Part shown: in pieces, positions 44,492 to 52,530 of the stretch | How the letters are laid out: every line of letters starts with the position of its first letter | Numbering within the stretch: position 1 is the first letter of the stretch | From: Ga0077527 sp964486865 | GTDB lineage: Bacteria; Pseudomonadota; Gammaproteobacteria; Burkholderiales; SG8-41 | NCBI GenBank assembly: GCA_964486865.1 | Contig: CAZAOZ010000014.1 | Coordinates: 1-62,180 of the forward strand | DNA length: 62,180 nt | Direction of reading: 5' to 3' | Notes under the pieces: generated by a model | Told to the model about the DNA's origin: nothing | What the model saw: the letters and a program-made list of their open reading frames with translations, nothing else | Database searches by the model: none | Program-made: the position numbers and the translations under genes

Positions 44492-46075
44492 TCAGGCGGC
44501 GATCACCCGGTTTTTGCCGGCTGCCTTGGCCGCGTACATGGCCTTGTCGGCGCGGGCGATGAGCGCGCTCCGGGGTTCGTCCGGAACATGCACGGTGACT
44601 CCGGCGCTGAAGGTGATGATCAGGTTCTGGTTGTCGTGCAGGAAAAAATGCTTGGTGAGGTGGCGCTGCAGGCGCTGGAGTATGGCCACGGATTCATCGA
44701 CGGTCGAATTGGGCAGCACGATCAGAAACTCTTCGCCGCCCAGGCGTGCGACCGAATCCGTCGGGCGGATGGTGTCGCGGATCAGGTTTGCCACATGTTT
44801 CAGCGCACCGTCGCCGGCCTGATGGCCGTAGGTGTCGTTCAGCAGCTTGAAGTTGTCGATGTCGAGCAGCGCCACGGCCAGCGACTGGCTGTTGCGCTGG
44901 AGATTGGAGATTTCGCGGTCAAACACTTCGTCGAGGCCGTGACGGTTGAGCGTGCCGGTCAACTGATCCTCGCGGACCTTTTCTCCAGCCTGTGCCAGTT
45001 CCAGCTCCAACTGGCGGATGCGCTGTTCTGCCAGCTCCGCCTGTTGCCGGGCTTCGGTCAGCGCGTCGCGCGACTGTCCGGCCTGTGTCTGCATCTGGCG
45101 CGTCTCCTGCATGATTTCGTCGAGCAGCGCACCCAGTTCATTGATGTCTTCGGTCTGGCGCAGTTTGCCGGCGAGCGTATCGATCCGGTCATGGTAATCG
45201 CCGGTCATCGACGAGAGTTCGCTGACGCGACCAATGAACATGCCGACCATTTCCTTCACCCGGTCGCGGGCTTCCGACAGGCCGTGGCGAAGTATGCCCT
45301 GGCGCACGATGGTTTCGCGCAGGCTGCGCTCGACCTGTTCGATGGCTTCCAGATTGAGCGGCCCGGAGATGATCTTGCGCACAGCGGACATCTGGCCGTT
45401 CAGCCAGGCGTCGTCAGTGGTGATTTCCTGGACGTTTTCGATCAGCAGGCCGAGTACGCGCACCAGACTCTGGCGCAGACGATCATCATCGTCGGCGCGC
45501 AGGCTGGTTTTGTACCACAGCTGCTTGAGCGGTGCGGCCAGCGCGGTAATGGCGGCGTGGTCACGGGCGGCGCGCAGCTGCTCTGCAAGGCTGCGCGCTT
45601 CGGCCAGCAATTCGGGGCTGGCAGCGTGCAGGGACGAGACCGCGCGCTCCACGGCCTGGGCAAACAGATCGGCCAGCATGCCGGTCAGGTCGGGCGCCGC
45701 GGCGGTGGACGAACTGTCGGCGCGCGCGGCCACCTCCAATGCAGGCTGCAGACGCGACCACTGGCGCATGAGGCGGTTCAGCGCCGTATGGATTTTTTCA
45801 GGATTGCTGTCGCCGGCTGACTGCTTGATGATTGTTTCGATGGCCTGTTTTTTTTCTGCCGGCGTACCGTCCTGCCGGCAGGTGTCGAGCTGGCGCGTCA
45901 GGGTCAGCAGCAGTTCCAGTCCGTCGGCCGGCGTCTGGGCGTCATCAGCCTCCGGCCGCCCGGCCACCTCCGAATAAGCCTTGCGGTAATTACGCGGGGT
46001 TGGCGGTTCCCGGCGTGCCGCCATGCGGCGCAGGGTTTCCCTGGCGATTTCATGGGGTGAGCTATTGGCTGGCAT
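44492..46075 (-). CDS. Diguanylate cyclase (GGDEF domain)
   Basis: The 527-residue protein makes c-di-GMP. The N-terminal 340 residues are helical and cytoplasmic with a coiled coil (about 290-355, rich in Glu/Gln/Leu) and no membrane segment. The GGDEF domain follows, with active-site ARLGGEEFLIVLP (about 440) and an inhibitory RxxD site, RPTD, five residues before it. The C-terminus ends ADKAMYAAKAAGKNRVIAA. A strong sigma-28-like promoter is 90 bases upstream. The gene is directly upstream of fliC, and its 3' end is repeated in the fliC promoter region. Confidence 0.93.
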   Translation of the reverse strand: MPANSSPHEIARETLRRMAARREPPTPRNYRKAYSEVAGRPEADDAQTPADGLELLLTLTRQLDTCRQDGTPAEKKQAIETIIKQSAGDSNPEKIHTALNRLMRQWSRLQPALEVAARADSSSTAAAPDLTGMLADLFAQAVERAVSSLHAASPELLAEARSLAEQLRAARDHAAITALAAPLKQLWYKTSLRADDDDRLRQSLVRVLGLLIENVQEITTDDAWLNGQMSAVRKIISGPLNLEAIEQVERSLRETIVRQGILRHGLSEARDRVKEMVGMFIGRVSELSSMTGDYHDRIDTLAGKLRQTEDINELGALLDEIMQETRQMQTQAGQSRDALTEARQQAELAEQRIRQLELELAQAGEKVREDQLTGTLNRHGLDEVFDREISNLQRNSQSLAVALLDIDNFKLLNDTYGHQAGDGALKHVANLIRDTIRPTDSVARLGGEEFLIVLPNSTVDESVAILQRLQRHLTKHFFLHDNQNLIITFSAGVTVHVPDEPRSALIARADKAMYAAKAAGKNRVIAA

Positions 46076-46167
46076 TGCGGTAAGGCTCCACCGGAGGAAA
46101 TTCGTAATACATTGATTTAATTAAAAAATAAAATAGCGGCGCGTCCGGTTCTCCGGCCCCGGACCAT

Positions 46168-46194
46168 TTAACGGCGCAACGGCCCCCGGCTTTA
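46168..46194 (-). promoter_or_regulatory. Predicted sigma-28 promoter of the GGDEF gene
   Basis: On the minus strand: TAAA (46194-46191), exactly 15 bases, GCCGTTAA (46175-46168). This is the best FliA-type match in the window and defines the local consensus. The transcript would start near 46161 and run through an AT-rich leader to the ATG at 46075 with GGAGG-like ribosome site CCTCCGGTGGAGCC just upstream. Confidence 0.65.
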
Positions 46195-46299
46195 ACAAAG
46201 AGGCGTCGCGCCATCACGCGGTTGCGGGCGCGACCGGTCATCCGGCGGCCAGGCGCAGGGCTGCGGAGAGGAGAGGCCCTGGGCGGGCGGTACAGCGGA

Positions 46300-46935
46300 T
46301 TACTCGATCAACTGGTTTTTGATCGCGTAGTGGGTGATTTCAGCCGTATTTTTCAGTTGCAGCTTTTCGAGAATGCGTGCCCGGTAAACGCTGATGGTTT
46401 TGATGCTCAGCGACAATTCCTCGGCAACCTCGGTCAGCGTTTTTCCGGAAGCCATCAGGCACATGGTCTGGAACTCACGGTTGGACAACAGGTGGTGACC
46501 CGGGCGCTCCTCATCGCCGCGCGACAGGTGATTGGCGAGCTCCTCGGCGACCAGCGGCGTCAGGTATTTTCTGCCCTTGGCGGCTTCACGGATTGCAGCA
46601 ACCAGCTGGCCCGCGGCGCTCTGCTTGCTCAGATAGCCTGCCGCTCCCGCGCGCAACGCCCGTACTGCATACTGGTTCTCCGGATGCATGGAGAGCATCA
46701 GCACGGAAAGTTTCGGGAATTCCTTCTTGACCATCTTCAGCGTGTCTATGCCGTTGCGATCCGGCATCGATATATCGAGCAGCATGACATCGCATGGATT
46801 CTCGCGGACAAACTTCAGGGCCTGGGCGCTGTTCTCCGCTTCGCCGACGACGGCAAGATCCGTTGTTTCGTCGATAATCTGCCGCAATCCCCTGCGCAGG
46901 ATTGCGTGATCATCGGCGATCACCACCTTGATCAT
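46300..46935 (-). CDS. NarL/FixJ-type response regulator
   Basis: The 211-residue DNA-binding regulator has a receiver domain (VVIADDH, phospho-Asp in VMLLDISMPDRNG at about 54, Lys in GYLSKQS) and a LuxR-type helix-turn-helix (LSNREFQTMCLMASGKTLTE, then LSLSIKTISVYRARILEKL). Its start overlaps the stop of the upstream kinase gene (ATGA), so the two form a pair. Targets are unknown. Confidence 0.95.
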   Translation of the reverse strand: MIKVVIADDHAILRRGLRQIIDETTDLAVVGEAENSAQALKFVRENPCDVMLLDISMPDRNGIDTLKMVKKEFPKLSVLMLSMHPENQYAVRALRAGAAGYLSKQSAAGQLVAAIREAAKGRKYLTPLVAEELANHLSRGDEERPGHHLLSNREFQTMCLMASGKTLTEVAEELSLSIKTISVYRARILEKLQLKNTAEITHYAIKNQLIE

Positions 46936-48437
46936 GCGGTGCCTGCCTGGCTGATCTGCGCTGCTGCGCGACGGGTGCCGACAGGTATGCGTACGGTCAC
47001 GCGGGTGCCGGCGCCCGGGATGCCGGAGACCCTGATCGTGCCGCCGAACTGTCCCGCGCGCTCTTCCATGCCGCGCAGGCCGAATGACCCGTCCTTGCCG
47101 AGATCACTGCTGGCAATGCCGCGCCCGTTGTCTTCCACCTGCAGCATCAGCGTGCCGTTTTCGACCTGCAACAGGGTATCGACGCGGGTTGCGCCGGCGT
47201 GCTTGGTAATGTTGGTCAGCGCTTCCCGGAAGATGCTGAACAGCGCATTGGCGGCGTCTGCGTGTATGTCCAGATCTTCGGAAGCGCAGACGACGCTGCA
47301 GGGGATGTCCATGCGGCGCTCGAATTCGTGGGCCAGCCACTCAATGGCGGCGGCGAGGCCCAGATCGAGTATGCCGGGGCGCAGATCGCGGCCGATACGC
47401 GAGGTGGTTTTGACGGTTTCATCAACCAGACCTTCGATCTGGCGGATTTTTTCGGTCAGCACGGAATCCCCGGCCTGCATTTTTCCGGCCAGCCACAGCA
47501 GGTCAATCTTGATCGCAGTCAGGTTGCCGCCGATATCATCATGGATTTCGCGCGCGATGCGGGTGCGTTCCTGCTCCTTGACGCGCTCCAGGTGCGAGGT
47601 CAGCTCGGACAGGCGGCGGCGCGATTCGCGGATTTCCTGCTCGGCGAGTTTGCTTTCAGTGATGTTGGTCATGATGCCTTCGCCCCAGACCGCGCCGCCG
47701 GTAACGGTGGTGGGTGAGAACCGCACGCTGATCCAGCGTGCCTTGTCCGCGGGGGCAAGGTGGATGCGGCCTTCCCAGCGCGCCGTCGCGGATTGCGTGG
47801 CGGACTCCGCGATATAGGCATCCAGCGCAGGCCGGTCACCAGCGTCCACCAGTTGCGTGAACAGGGCGGCATCGTCGAGCAAACGCTGCGGCGTCAGCCC
47901 CAGCAGCGACTCACTGCCCTCGCTGACGTAGGTAAATTTCAATTGCCCGTCGCCGCTGCGCTCGAGCTGGAACACCACGCCCGGGATGTTCGACAGAATG
48001 GCGGAGAGCCGGGCCTCGTGTTCCTGCAGGCGGTTTTCAGCGGCGCGCCGCGCCGCGCGGGTTGCCGTTTCGCGCAGTTCGCGTTCGATCGCCGGCAGCA
48101 GCCGCGACAGGTTGTGCTTCATGACGTAGTCGTGCGCGCCGCTTTTCATGGCGGCCACGGCGTCGTCTTCGCCGATATGGCCGGAGACGATGATGAAGGG
48201 AATGTCGAGGCCGCGCGCCTTGACCAGTTCGAGCGCGGCGATTCCCGAGAAATGCGGCAGCGAATAGTCGGCAATGACCAGATCCCACGGTGCAGAGTCG
48301 AGAGCCGCGTTCATTGCCGGCGCGTCGCTGACGCAGGCATGCACGAGGTCGTGGCCGCCTTGCTGCAGGGTCCACAGCAGGAGTTCGGCGTCGTCCTCCG
48401 AGTCCTCAACCAGCAGCAGGCGCAGGATCTTGTTCAT
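46932..48437 (-). CDS. REC-PAS-HisKA_3 sensor histidine kinase
   Basis: The 501-residue soluble kinase has an N-terminal receiver domain (LLLVEDSEDD, phospho-Asp in LVIADYSLPHFSG, GAHDYVMKHNL), a PAS domain (about 140-265, RLSAILSNIPGVVFQLE) and a NarX-type kinase core with phospho-His in RIAREIHDDIGGNLTAIKID (about 295) and ATPase G-boxes VEDNGRGI and GSFGLRGMEERA. It is the evident partner of the NarL-type regulator downstream. The N-terminal REC suggests input from a further kinase. Confidence 0.93.
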   Translation of the reverse strand: MNKILRLLLVEDSEDDAELLLWTLQQGGHDLVHACVSDAPAMNAALDSAPWDLVIADYSLPHFSGIAALELVKARGLDIPFIIVSGHIGEDDAVAAMKSGAHDYVMKHNLSRLLPAIERELRETATRAARRAAENRLQEHEARLSAILSNIPGVVFQLERSGDGQLKFTYVSEGSESLLGLTPQRLLDDAALFTQLVDAGDRPALDAYIAESATQSATARWEGRIHLAPADKARWISVRFSPTTVTGGAVWGEGIMTNITESKLAEQEIRESRRRLSELTSHLERVKEQERTRIAREIHDDIGGNLTAIKIDLLWLAGKMQAGDSVLTEKIRQIEGLVDETVKTTSRIGRDLRPGILDLGLAAAIEWLAHEFERRMDIPCSVVCASEDLDIHADAANALFSIFREALTNITKHAGATRVDTLLQVENGTLMLQVEDNGRGIASSDLGKDGSFGLRGMEERAGQFGGTIRVSGIPGAGTRVTVRIPVGTRRAAAQISQAGTA

Positions 48438-48441
48438 GGGT

Positions 48442-48736
48442 TTACCTGGACAGCACTGGTGTGGTGTTGGGATTCAGCCAGTAAGCACGCAGGTGGCGGG
48501 TGTGTTTCTCGTTGCGGACCTGTCGCAGTTCCCCGGCGCCGTCGGGTTTCGGCAGTTTCAGGTCGGACAGCACCAGATCCGGCAACAGCGCCATGTCCTT
48601 GAGCATTTCCGGCGCTGCTGCGCCGTCCCGCAGCACGACGGTGCGTTCCCCCCCATCCTGCCTTGTGCAGTCCGCGCTGCGTCAGCGATTCCTCGCCGGG
48701 ATTGTCCTCGACCAGCATGATGGTGCGTGTATTCAA
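48442..48736 (-). pseudogene. Broken single-domain response regulator (Rcp1-like REC)
   Basis: From a TTG at 48736 the sequence reads LNTRTIMLVEDNPGEESLTQ and continues to LHKAGWG, then loses frame at a run of seven G (C7 on the plus strand, 48648-48654). Removing one G restores ERTVVLRDGAAAPEMLKDMA and the phospho-Asp motif LVLSDLKLPKPDG. After RTRHLRA-type strand 4 the domain stops without the conserved Lys; the other frame here gives CLLAESQHHTSAVQ, which fits the family better and ends in a TGA overlapping the kinase ATG. At least one, probably two, frameshifts are present. Confidence 0.75.
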
Positions 48737-49266
48737 GCGGCGTTCCGTGATTTTAACAATGTGCAGAAGAATGCGGTACCCGGTGCGGCGGCGGCACGGG
48801 TACGCTGAACCGCGGCCAGACCTGTAACTGTAATCCTGAAGTCGTTGATGTCGTGCGGGCACCGGAAGAATTCAGACCGCTGTCCGGAGCCTTGGGCATT
48901 GAACACCGCATGCAGTGACCGGGAGCATGATAAACCAGTTCGTCATTGCGGATCGCACGGCGCCTTGATGCCGACCCCCAGCTGTGCTGCGGCCGGGTTT
49001 CATGGCGACCGGCCTGTTCCGGGCAAACCATTGTTTCTGAATGACTTTTCTGCATGAGCTTCAAGTTTGCCGGTGATTTGCCGTTGACTGGCCTGGTCAT
49101 GCCGCAGTACTGAACATGCGCGATGCCGGGCGGGGTCTGTGTGCGCGCCGGAATTCCGCTGCAGGAATAGCGGGGCATGGATATCCAATTTCGGGATTGG
49201 GTGCGGGAGTCCCGTCGAGGCCGTCGGGAACAGCACTGGACGACAGGACGGCCGAGGATAAATGAA
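48737..49266. other. 530-base gap with no recognisable gene
   Basis: The gap lies between the broken REC gene (minus) and the MCP-tip-like gene (plus). It has no convincing ribosome site, promoter, repeat or conserved protein in any frame. A minus-strand open frame (48753-49178) shows no domain-like pattern. The upstream regulatory region of the kinase operon is expected here. Confidence 0.6.
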
Positions 49267-49776
49267 ATGGCAGCACCCGGGGAACGTTCATTGATTGTCG
49301 CGGGAAATGTTTATTTCTGCGACTTCCGCAGGATGGCGTCGCATCGGACCCCGCGTCCGGTGCCGGCGCCCGGTGTGCCGCACGATGTGCGGTTGACGGC
49401 GGAAACCCTGCAGGGTGCCTGCCGTGATCTCATCGCCGGCGTACCCGCACTGGTGCGGCGTGCCGAACTGAATGCCGCAGACCTCGTCAGCGTTGCGAGC
49501 ATGATCGACGAACTGGCTTTCCAGGCGCACCTCATGGCGCTGGAGAGCGGGAACGCCACGGCGCCGGCCATCGGCAGTGCAGAACTGCAGCGGTTGCTGC
49601 TCGACGGGGCGGTGGTGACCGCCGAAATCCAGTCCTGCATGAGAGAAGCCAACGCCGCGACGGACCGGTTTGCGCACCGCCTGCGCGAGCAGGCCGAGCG
49701 CGCCTTGCTGCTGGGGCGGTGCGTTGCGCAGGCGCTGGATGCGGCAGTACATAATGAAATGCCGGCATCGCCCTGA
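49267..49776 (+). CDS. Small soluble protein resembling the chemoreceptor (MCP) hairpin tip
   Basis: The 169-residue protein is predominantly helical after residue 50. ADLVSVASMIDELAFQAHLM (about 77-96) matches the MCP signalling tip, IDEIAFQTNLLAL in the family, at about nine of thirteen positions. The following NAA.EAARAGE segment is replaced by ALESGNATAPAIG, and a second helix (LQRLLLDGAVVTAEIQSCMR) resembles the returning MCP arm. There is no membrane helix or sensor domain. ATG 49267 has GAGG nine bases upstream; ATG 49333 or 49177 are alternatives. It could be a remnant, or a small CheA/CheW-interacting protein. Confidence 0.55.
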   Translation: MAAPGERSLIVAGNVYFCDFRRMASHRTPRPVPAPGVPHDVRLTAETLQGACRDLIAGVPALVRRAELNAADLVSVASMIDELAFQAHLMALESGNATAPAIGSAELQRLLLDGAVVTAEIQSCMREANAATDRFAHRLREQAERALLLGRCVAQALDAAVHNEMPASP

Positions 49777-49785
49777 AGCGCCGAA

Positions 49786-49833
49786 TGATGAGTGTCCCCC
49801 AAGGGGACTTCCTCCGGGGTGAGAAGTGATGAG
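49786..49833. repeat. 48-bp dispersed repeat (copy A)
   Basis: TGATGAGTG, TCCCCCAAGGGGACTTCC, TCCGGGG and GAGAAGTGATGAG follow one another. An almost identical copy in opposite orientation is at 58061-58109, at the start of hemW. The CCCCCAAG.GGACTTC core also occurs in the element at 9921-10037. Confidence 0.9.
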
Positions 49834-49862
49834 CTGAACCCACGCATTGTCAAAGGTTTCCG

Positions 49863-49908
49863 CTCATCACTCCTCACTCATCGCTCATCGCTCATCACTC
49901 ATCACTTC
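49863..49908. repeat. CTCATCA/CTCATCG heptamer array
   Basis: Six or seven tandem copies of a CTCATCR heptamer end in CATCACTTC. With GAAGTGATGAG at 49823-49833 it forms a loose inverted repeat around about 30 bases. The array is of the same family as those at 36673-36705 and 55566-55589. Confidence 0.75.
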
Positions 49909-49925
49909 GACGACCTATCCGGCAC

Positions 49926-52133
49926 TCACGTCGCGCGCGATGGTTCTTCAGAGGCTTCTTGATGGGTCTTGGGACAATCGGCGGCGGTGACGGGGGCGAC
50001 TGGCGCGTCCGGTGCGTCCGGTGTGATCGGTGTGATCGGCGCGATCAGTCCGTTTTTCTCGAGAAAACAGTCCAGTTCGGCCGCGGGCATCGGCTTGCCG
50101 ATCAGATAACCCTGCATCAGGTCGCAACCGTTGCTGCGCAGGAATTCGGCCTGCGCGGCGGTCTCGACGCCCTCGGCCACCACGCTCAGACGCAGGCTGT
50201 GTCCCATGGCGATGACGGCGTTGGTAATGGCCACATCGTCGGCATCGTCCGGAATGTCCTTGATGAAGGAGCGGTCCACTTTCAGGGTGTTGACCGGGAA
50301 ACGTTTGAGGTAACCCAGTGACGAATAACCGGTGCCGAAGTCGTCAATGGCCAGTTGTATGCCCAGTGCGCGCAGCTCGTGGAGAATGGCCGTGGCCCGC
50401 TCCGGCTTGTCCATGACCATGCTTTCGGTGATTTCCAGTTCCAGCGTTTCCGGGGGCAGCCCGGTGTCTTCAAGGATATGGCGCACGTCGTTGACCAGAT
50501 CGATGTGGGCAAACTGCCGCGGCGACAGATTTACCGCGATACGGAAGTCGTGCGCGCCGGCGTTTTGCCAGCGCTTGGTTTCAATGCAGGCGCGCATCAG
50601 CACGATGCGGCCGATGGGTACGATCAGGCCTGTTTCCTCGGCGAGCGGGATGAACTTTGCCGGGGACATCATGCCCATTCCCGGATGATTCCAGCGCAAC
50701 AGCGCTTCTGCGCCCACCACGCGACCCGTGGCAACCTCCACCTGAGGCTGGTAATGCAGCAGGAATTCATCCAGTTCAATGGCCCGGCGCAGGAAACGCT
50801 CGATCACCACATTTTCAAATGAGCGGGCATTCATCTGCGCTGAGTGGAACTGGAAATTGTTTTTCCCCTGATCCTTGGCCCGGTACATCGCCAGTTCGGC
50901 ATTGCGCAGCAGGGCAGCGGCATCGTCGCTGTCGCCCGGAAATGTGCTGATGCCGATGCTGGCGGAGAGGTGATATTCGTCGCCATTGAGACTGTAGGGT
51001 TCGGCTACCGCTGTGAGGATGCGGCTCGCCGCGGCGCGCGCGGCCTCCGGATTGTCGATGTCGCGCATCAGTGTGGCGAATTCGTCGCCGCCGAAGCGGG
51101 ATATGATGTCCGACTCGCGCAGGCATTGCCGTACGCGCTCGGTAACTTCGCGCAGCACGTCATCCCCGACGTCGTGGCCCAGGGTGTCGTTGATCAGCTT
51201 GAAGCGGTCAAGATCAATGAACAGCACGGAAACCAGTTTTTTGCCCCGATTTGCATCGCGCAACGCCTGTTCCAGCAACTGGCGGAACAGCAGCCGGTTG
51301 GGCAATCCGGACAGTTCGTCGAAATGCGCCAGGCGCCACATCCGCTCCTCGGAGCGGGCGCGCTCGCTGACATCGCGCATGACCACGGTGGCCTTCGGCA
51401 TGCCGTTCATTTCCATGCGGCTGGCCCGGATTTCGACGGGGATCGCACCGGCGGTGCGGGAGCGTGCGTGGGTCTGCAGATCCGCCGGCGCAGTGCAATC
51501 CGGAGCGGCGACGGTGCTGAAGAGTTTTCCCCAGAATGCCGTGCCCGCGGCATTCTGGTGCAGCAGGCGAATCAGCTCGACGCCTCTGATCTCGGATGGC
51601 TCATAACCCATCATGCGGGCCAGCGTTTCATTGGCAAATTCGATGACGCCGCCGCTGTCGATGACGGCGATGCCGTCGGCGGCCGTGTTGAAGACGGATG
51701 TGAGCAGCGCTTCGTTGGCCTGCAGGTGTGCGGCGGCGGCGCGCGCCGACCGTTGTACCTCTGCTTTGCCCATTTCGCGGATCAGCACGGCGCCGAGGCG
51801 GCCCAGGCTCTGTTTCATGACAAAATCCTGCGCGCCGCTGCGCATGGCGGTGACTGCGGTTTCCTCGCCGATCGCGCCCGACACCAGGATGAAAGGGATG
51901 TCAGGGTCGCGGGCTTTGACCATGGCGAGCGCCTCGACCCCGTCGAACTGCGGCATGTTGTGATCGCTGAGTACGGCGTCCCATGGGCCTTCCTGCAATG
52001 CTGCGGCGAGCGCCGTCCGGGTCCAAACCTGCCGGTAATTGACTTCGACGCCGGAGTGCTTCAGCGCGGCGAGCACCAGGAGTGCATCGTCCTTGCTGTC
52101 TTCGACGAGCAGTAGGCGGATGGCGGGTTTCAT
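49926..52133 (-). CDS. REC-PAS-GGDEF-EAL c-di-GMP turnover protein
   Basis: The 735-residue soluble protein has a receiver domain (LLLVEDSKDD, phospho-Asp in AVLSDHNMPQFDG), a PAS domain (about 145-265), GGDEF (SRFGGDEFATLM, about 360, with an RESD inhibitory site five residues earlier) and EAL (GAEALLRWNH, about 480; DDFGTGYSSLGY; KVDRSFI; EGVET). Both catalytic signatures are intact, so it may make or cleave c-di-GMP. The C-terminal tail has tandem Pro-Ile-Thr/Pro-Asp-Ala repeats encoded by 9-bp repeats (about 49990-50040). Confidence 0.95.
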   Translation of the reverse strand: MKPAIRLLLVEDSKDDALLVLAALKHSGVEVNYRQVWTRTALAAALQEGPWDAVLSDHNMPQFDGVEALAMVKARDPDIPFILVSGAIGEETAVTAMRSGAQDFVMKQSLGRLGAVLIREMGKAEVQRSARAAAAHLQANEALLTSVFNTAADGIAVIDSGGVIEFANETLARMMGYEPSEIRGVELIRLLHQNAAGTAFWGKLFSTVAAPDCTAPADLQTHARSRTAGAIPVEIRASRMEMNGMPKATVVMRDVSERARSEERMWRLAHFDELSGLPNRLLFRQLLEQALRDANRGKKLVSVLFIDLDRFKLINDTLGHDVGDDVLREVTERVRQCLRESDIISRFGGDEFATLMRDIDNPEAARAAASRILTAVAEPYSLNGDEYHLSASIGISTFPGDSDDAAALLRNAELAMYRAKDQGKNNFQFHSAQMNARSFENVVIERFLRRAIELDEFLLHYQPQVEVATGRVVGAEALLRWNHPGMGMMSPAKFIPLAEETGLIVPIGRIVLMRACIETKRWQNAGAHDFRIAVNLSPRQFAHIDLVNDVRHILEDTGLPPETLELEITESMVMDKPERATAILHELRALGIQLAIDDFGTGYSSLGYLKRFPVNTLKVDRSFIKDIPDDADDVAITNAVIAMGHSLRLSVVAEGVETAAQAEFLRSNGCDLMQGYLIGKPMPAAELDCFLEKNGLIAPITPITPDAPDAPVAPVTAADCPKTHQEASEEPSRAT

Positions 52134-52529
52134 GAGGAGTACGTTCCGGACTACCGGAAACGGCAGGCGATGCGCCGGATTGGCACGATCGTCGCTGCGA
52201 TGGCGGTGTTGGTCGTGCGCCGGGCGACGCCGGGCGACGCTGAGGCTTTGCCCGGCATGGCCCGCAGCGCCTGCAATGCGCTGATGATGGCGGGATGGAT
52301 GTCGAACTGCGGGTTATTCGGTTTTTTCACAATGGGTTCCCCGATGTCATGGCCATAGCCGGCGCGCCGGACGCTGCCCGCTGCTGGTAACCGGTATGGT
52401 GGTAACGGCGGCTGAGGCTGGGAACTTGAGGAAATGCGGCATCGCCGCCCATGGTGGGGCGCGTGCCAAATCCCGGATATAACCCGTTGTTTTACAAGTT
52501 GTTTTACATCAGCGCCCATGGCGCTGATG
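52134..52529. other. 390-base gap between spoT and the GGDEF-EAL gene
   Basis: It contains a short GGGCGACGCC direct repeat (about 52220-52240), a direct repeat GTTGTTTTACA (about 52484-52508) and the stem-loop at the spoT stop. A minus-strand frame with KKPNNPQFDIHPAIISALQA could encode a short peptide, but it has no recognisable family. The promoter of the GGDEF-EAL gene should lie near 52140-52200; no clear sigma-28 site was found. Confidence 0.5.
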
Positions 52530-52530
52530 T
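52506..52530 (-). terminator. Stem-loop at the spoT stop
   Basis: ACATCAGCGCC and GGCGCTGATGT form a perfect 11-bp stem around CAT, touching the spoT stop codon. AAAAC rather than a U-run follows on the minus strand, so termination may be Rho-assisted. Confidence 0.5.

Larger units (their letters stand above)
44298..44540. repeat. Tandem duplication of about 120 bp covering the 3' end of the GGDEF gene
   Basis: Unit 1 (44298-44420) and unit 2 (44421-44540) are diverged direct copies sharing GCCTCATCG.CAGAAACCGC, GTTACGACCTTGTT, GAACTTTAGG, CGTCAGGCGG and CTGCCTTGGCCG.GTACATG. Unit 2 runs into the real 3' end of the GGDEF gene (stop at 44492). Read on the minus strand, the unit junction encodes AVSVDEAMYTAKAAGKTG then stop, a second GGDEF C-terminus, and a third remnant AVSADEAYR follows. 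Each unit also carries a sigma-28-like promoter facing fliC. Confidence 0.85.

Noticed and set aside
46222..47817. Plus-strand open frame of 531 codons opposite the response regulator and kinase
   Set aside because: Antisense to two clear signalling genes, with no ribosome site and no conserved motif.
49863..49908. Tandem heptamers considered as a CRISPR array
   Set aside because: Seven-base units without spacers are simple tandem repeats; no cas genes are in the window.
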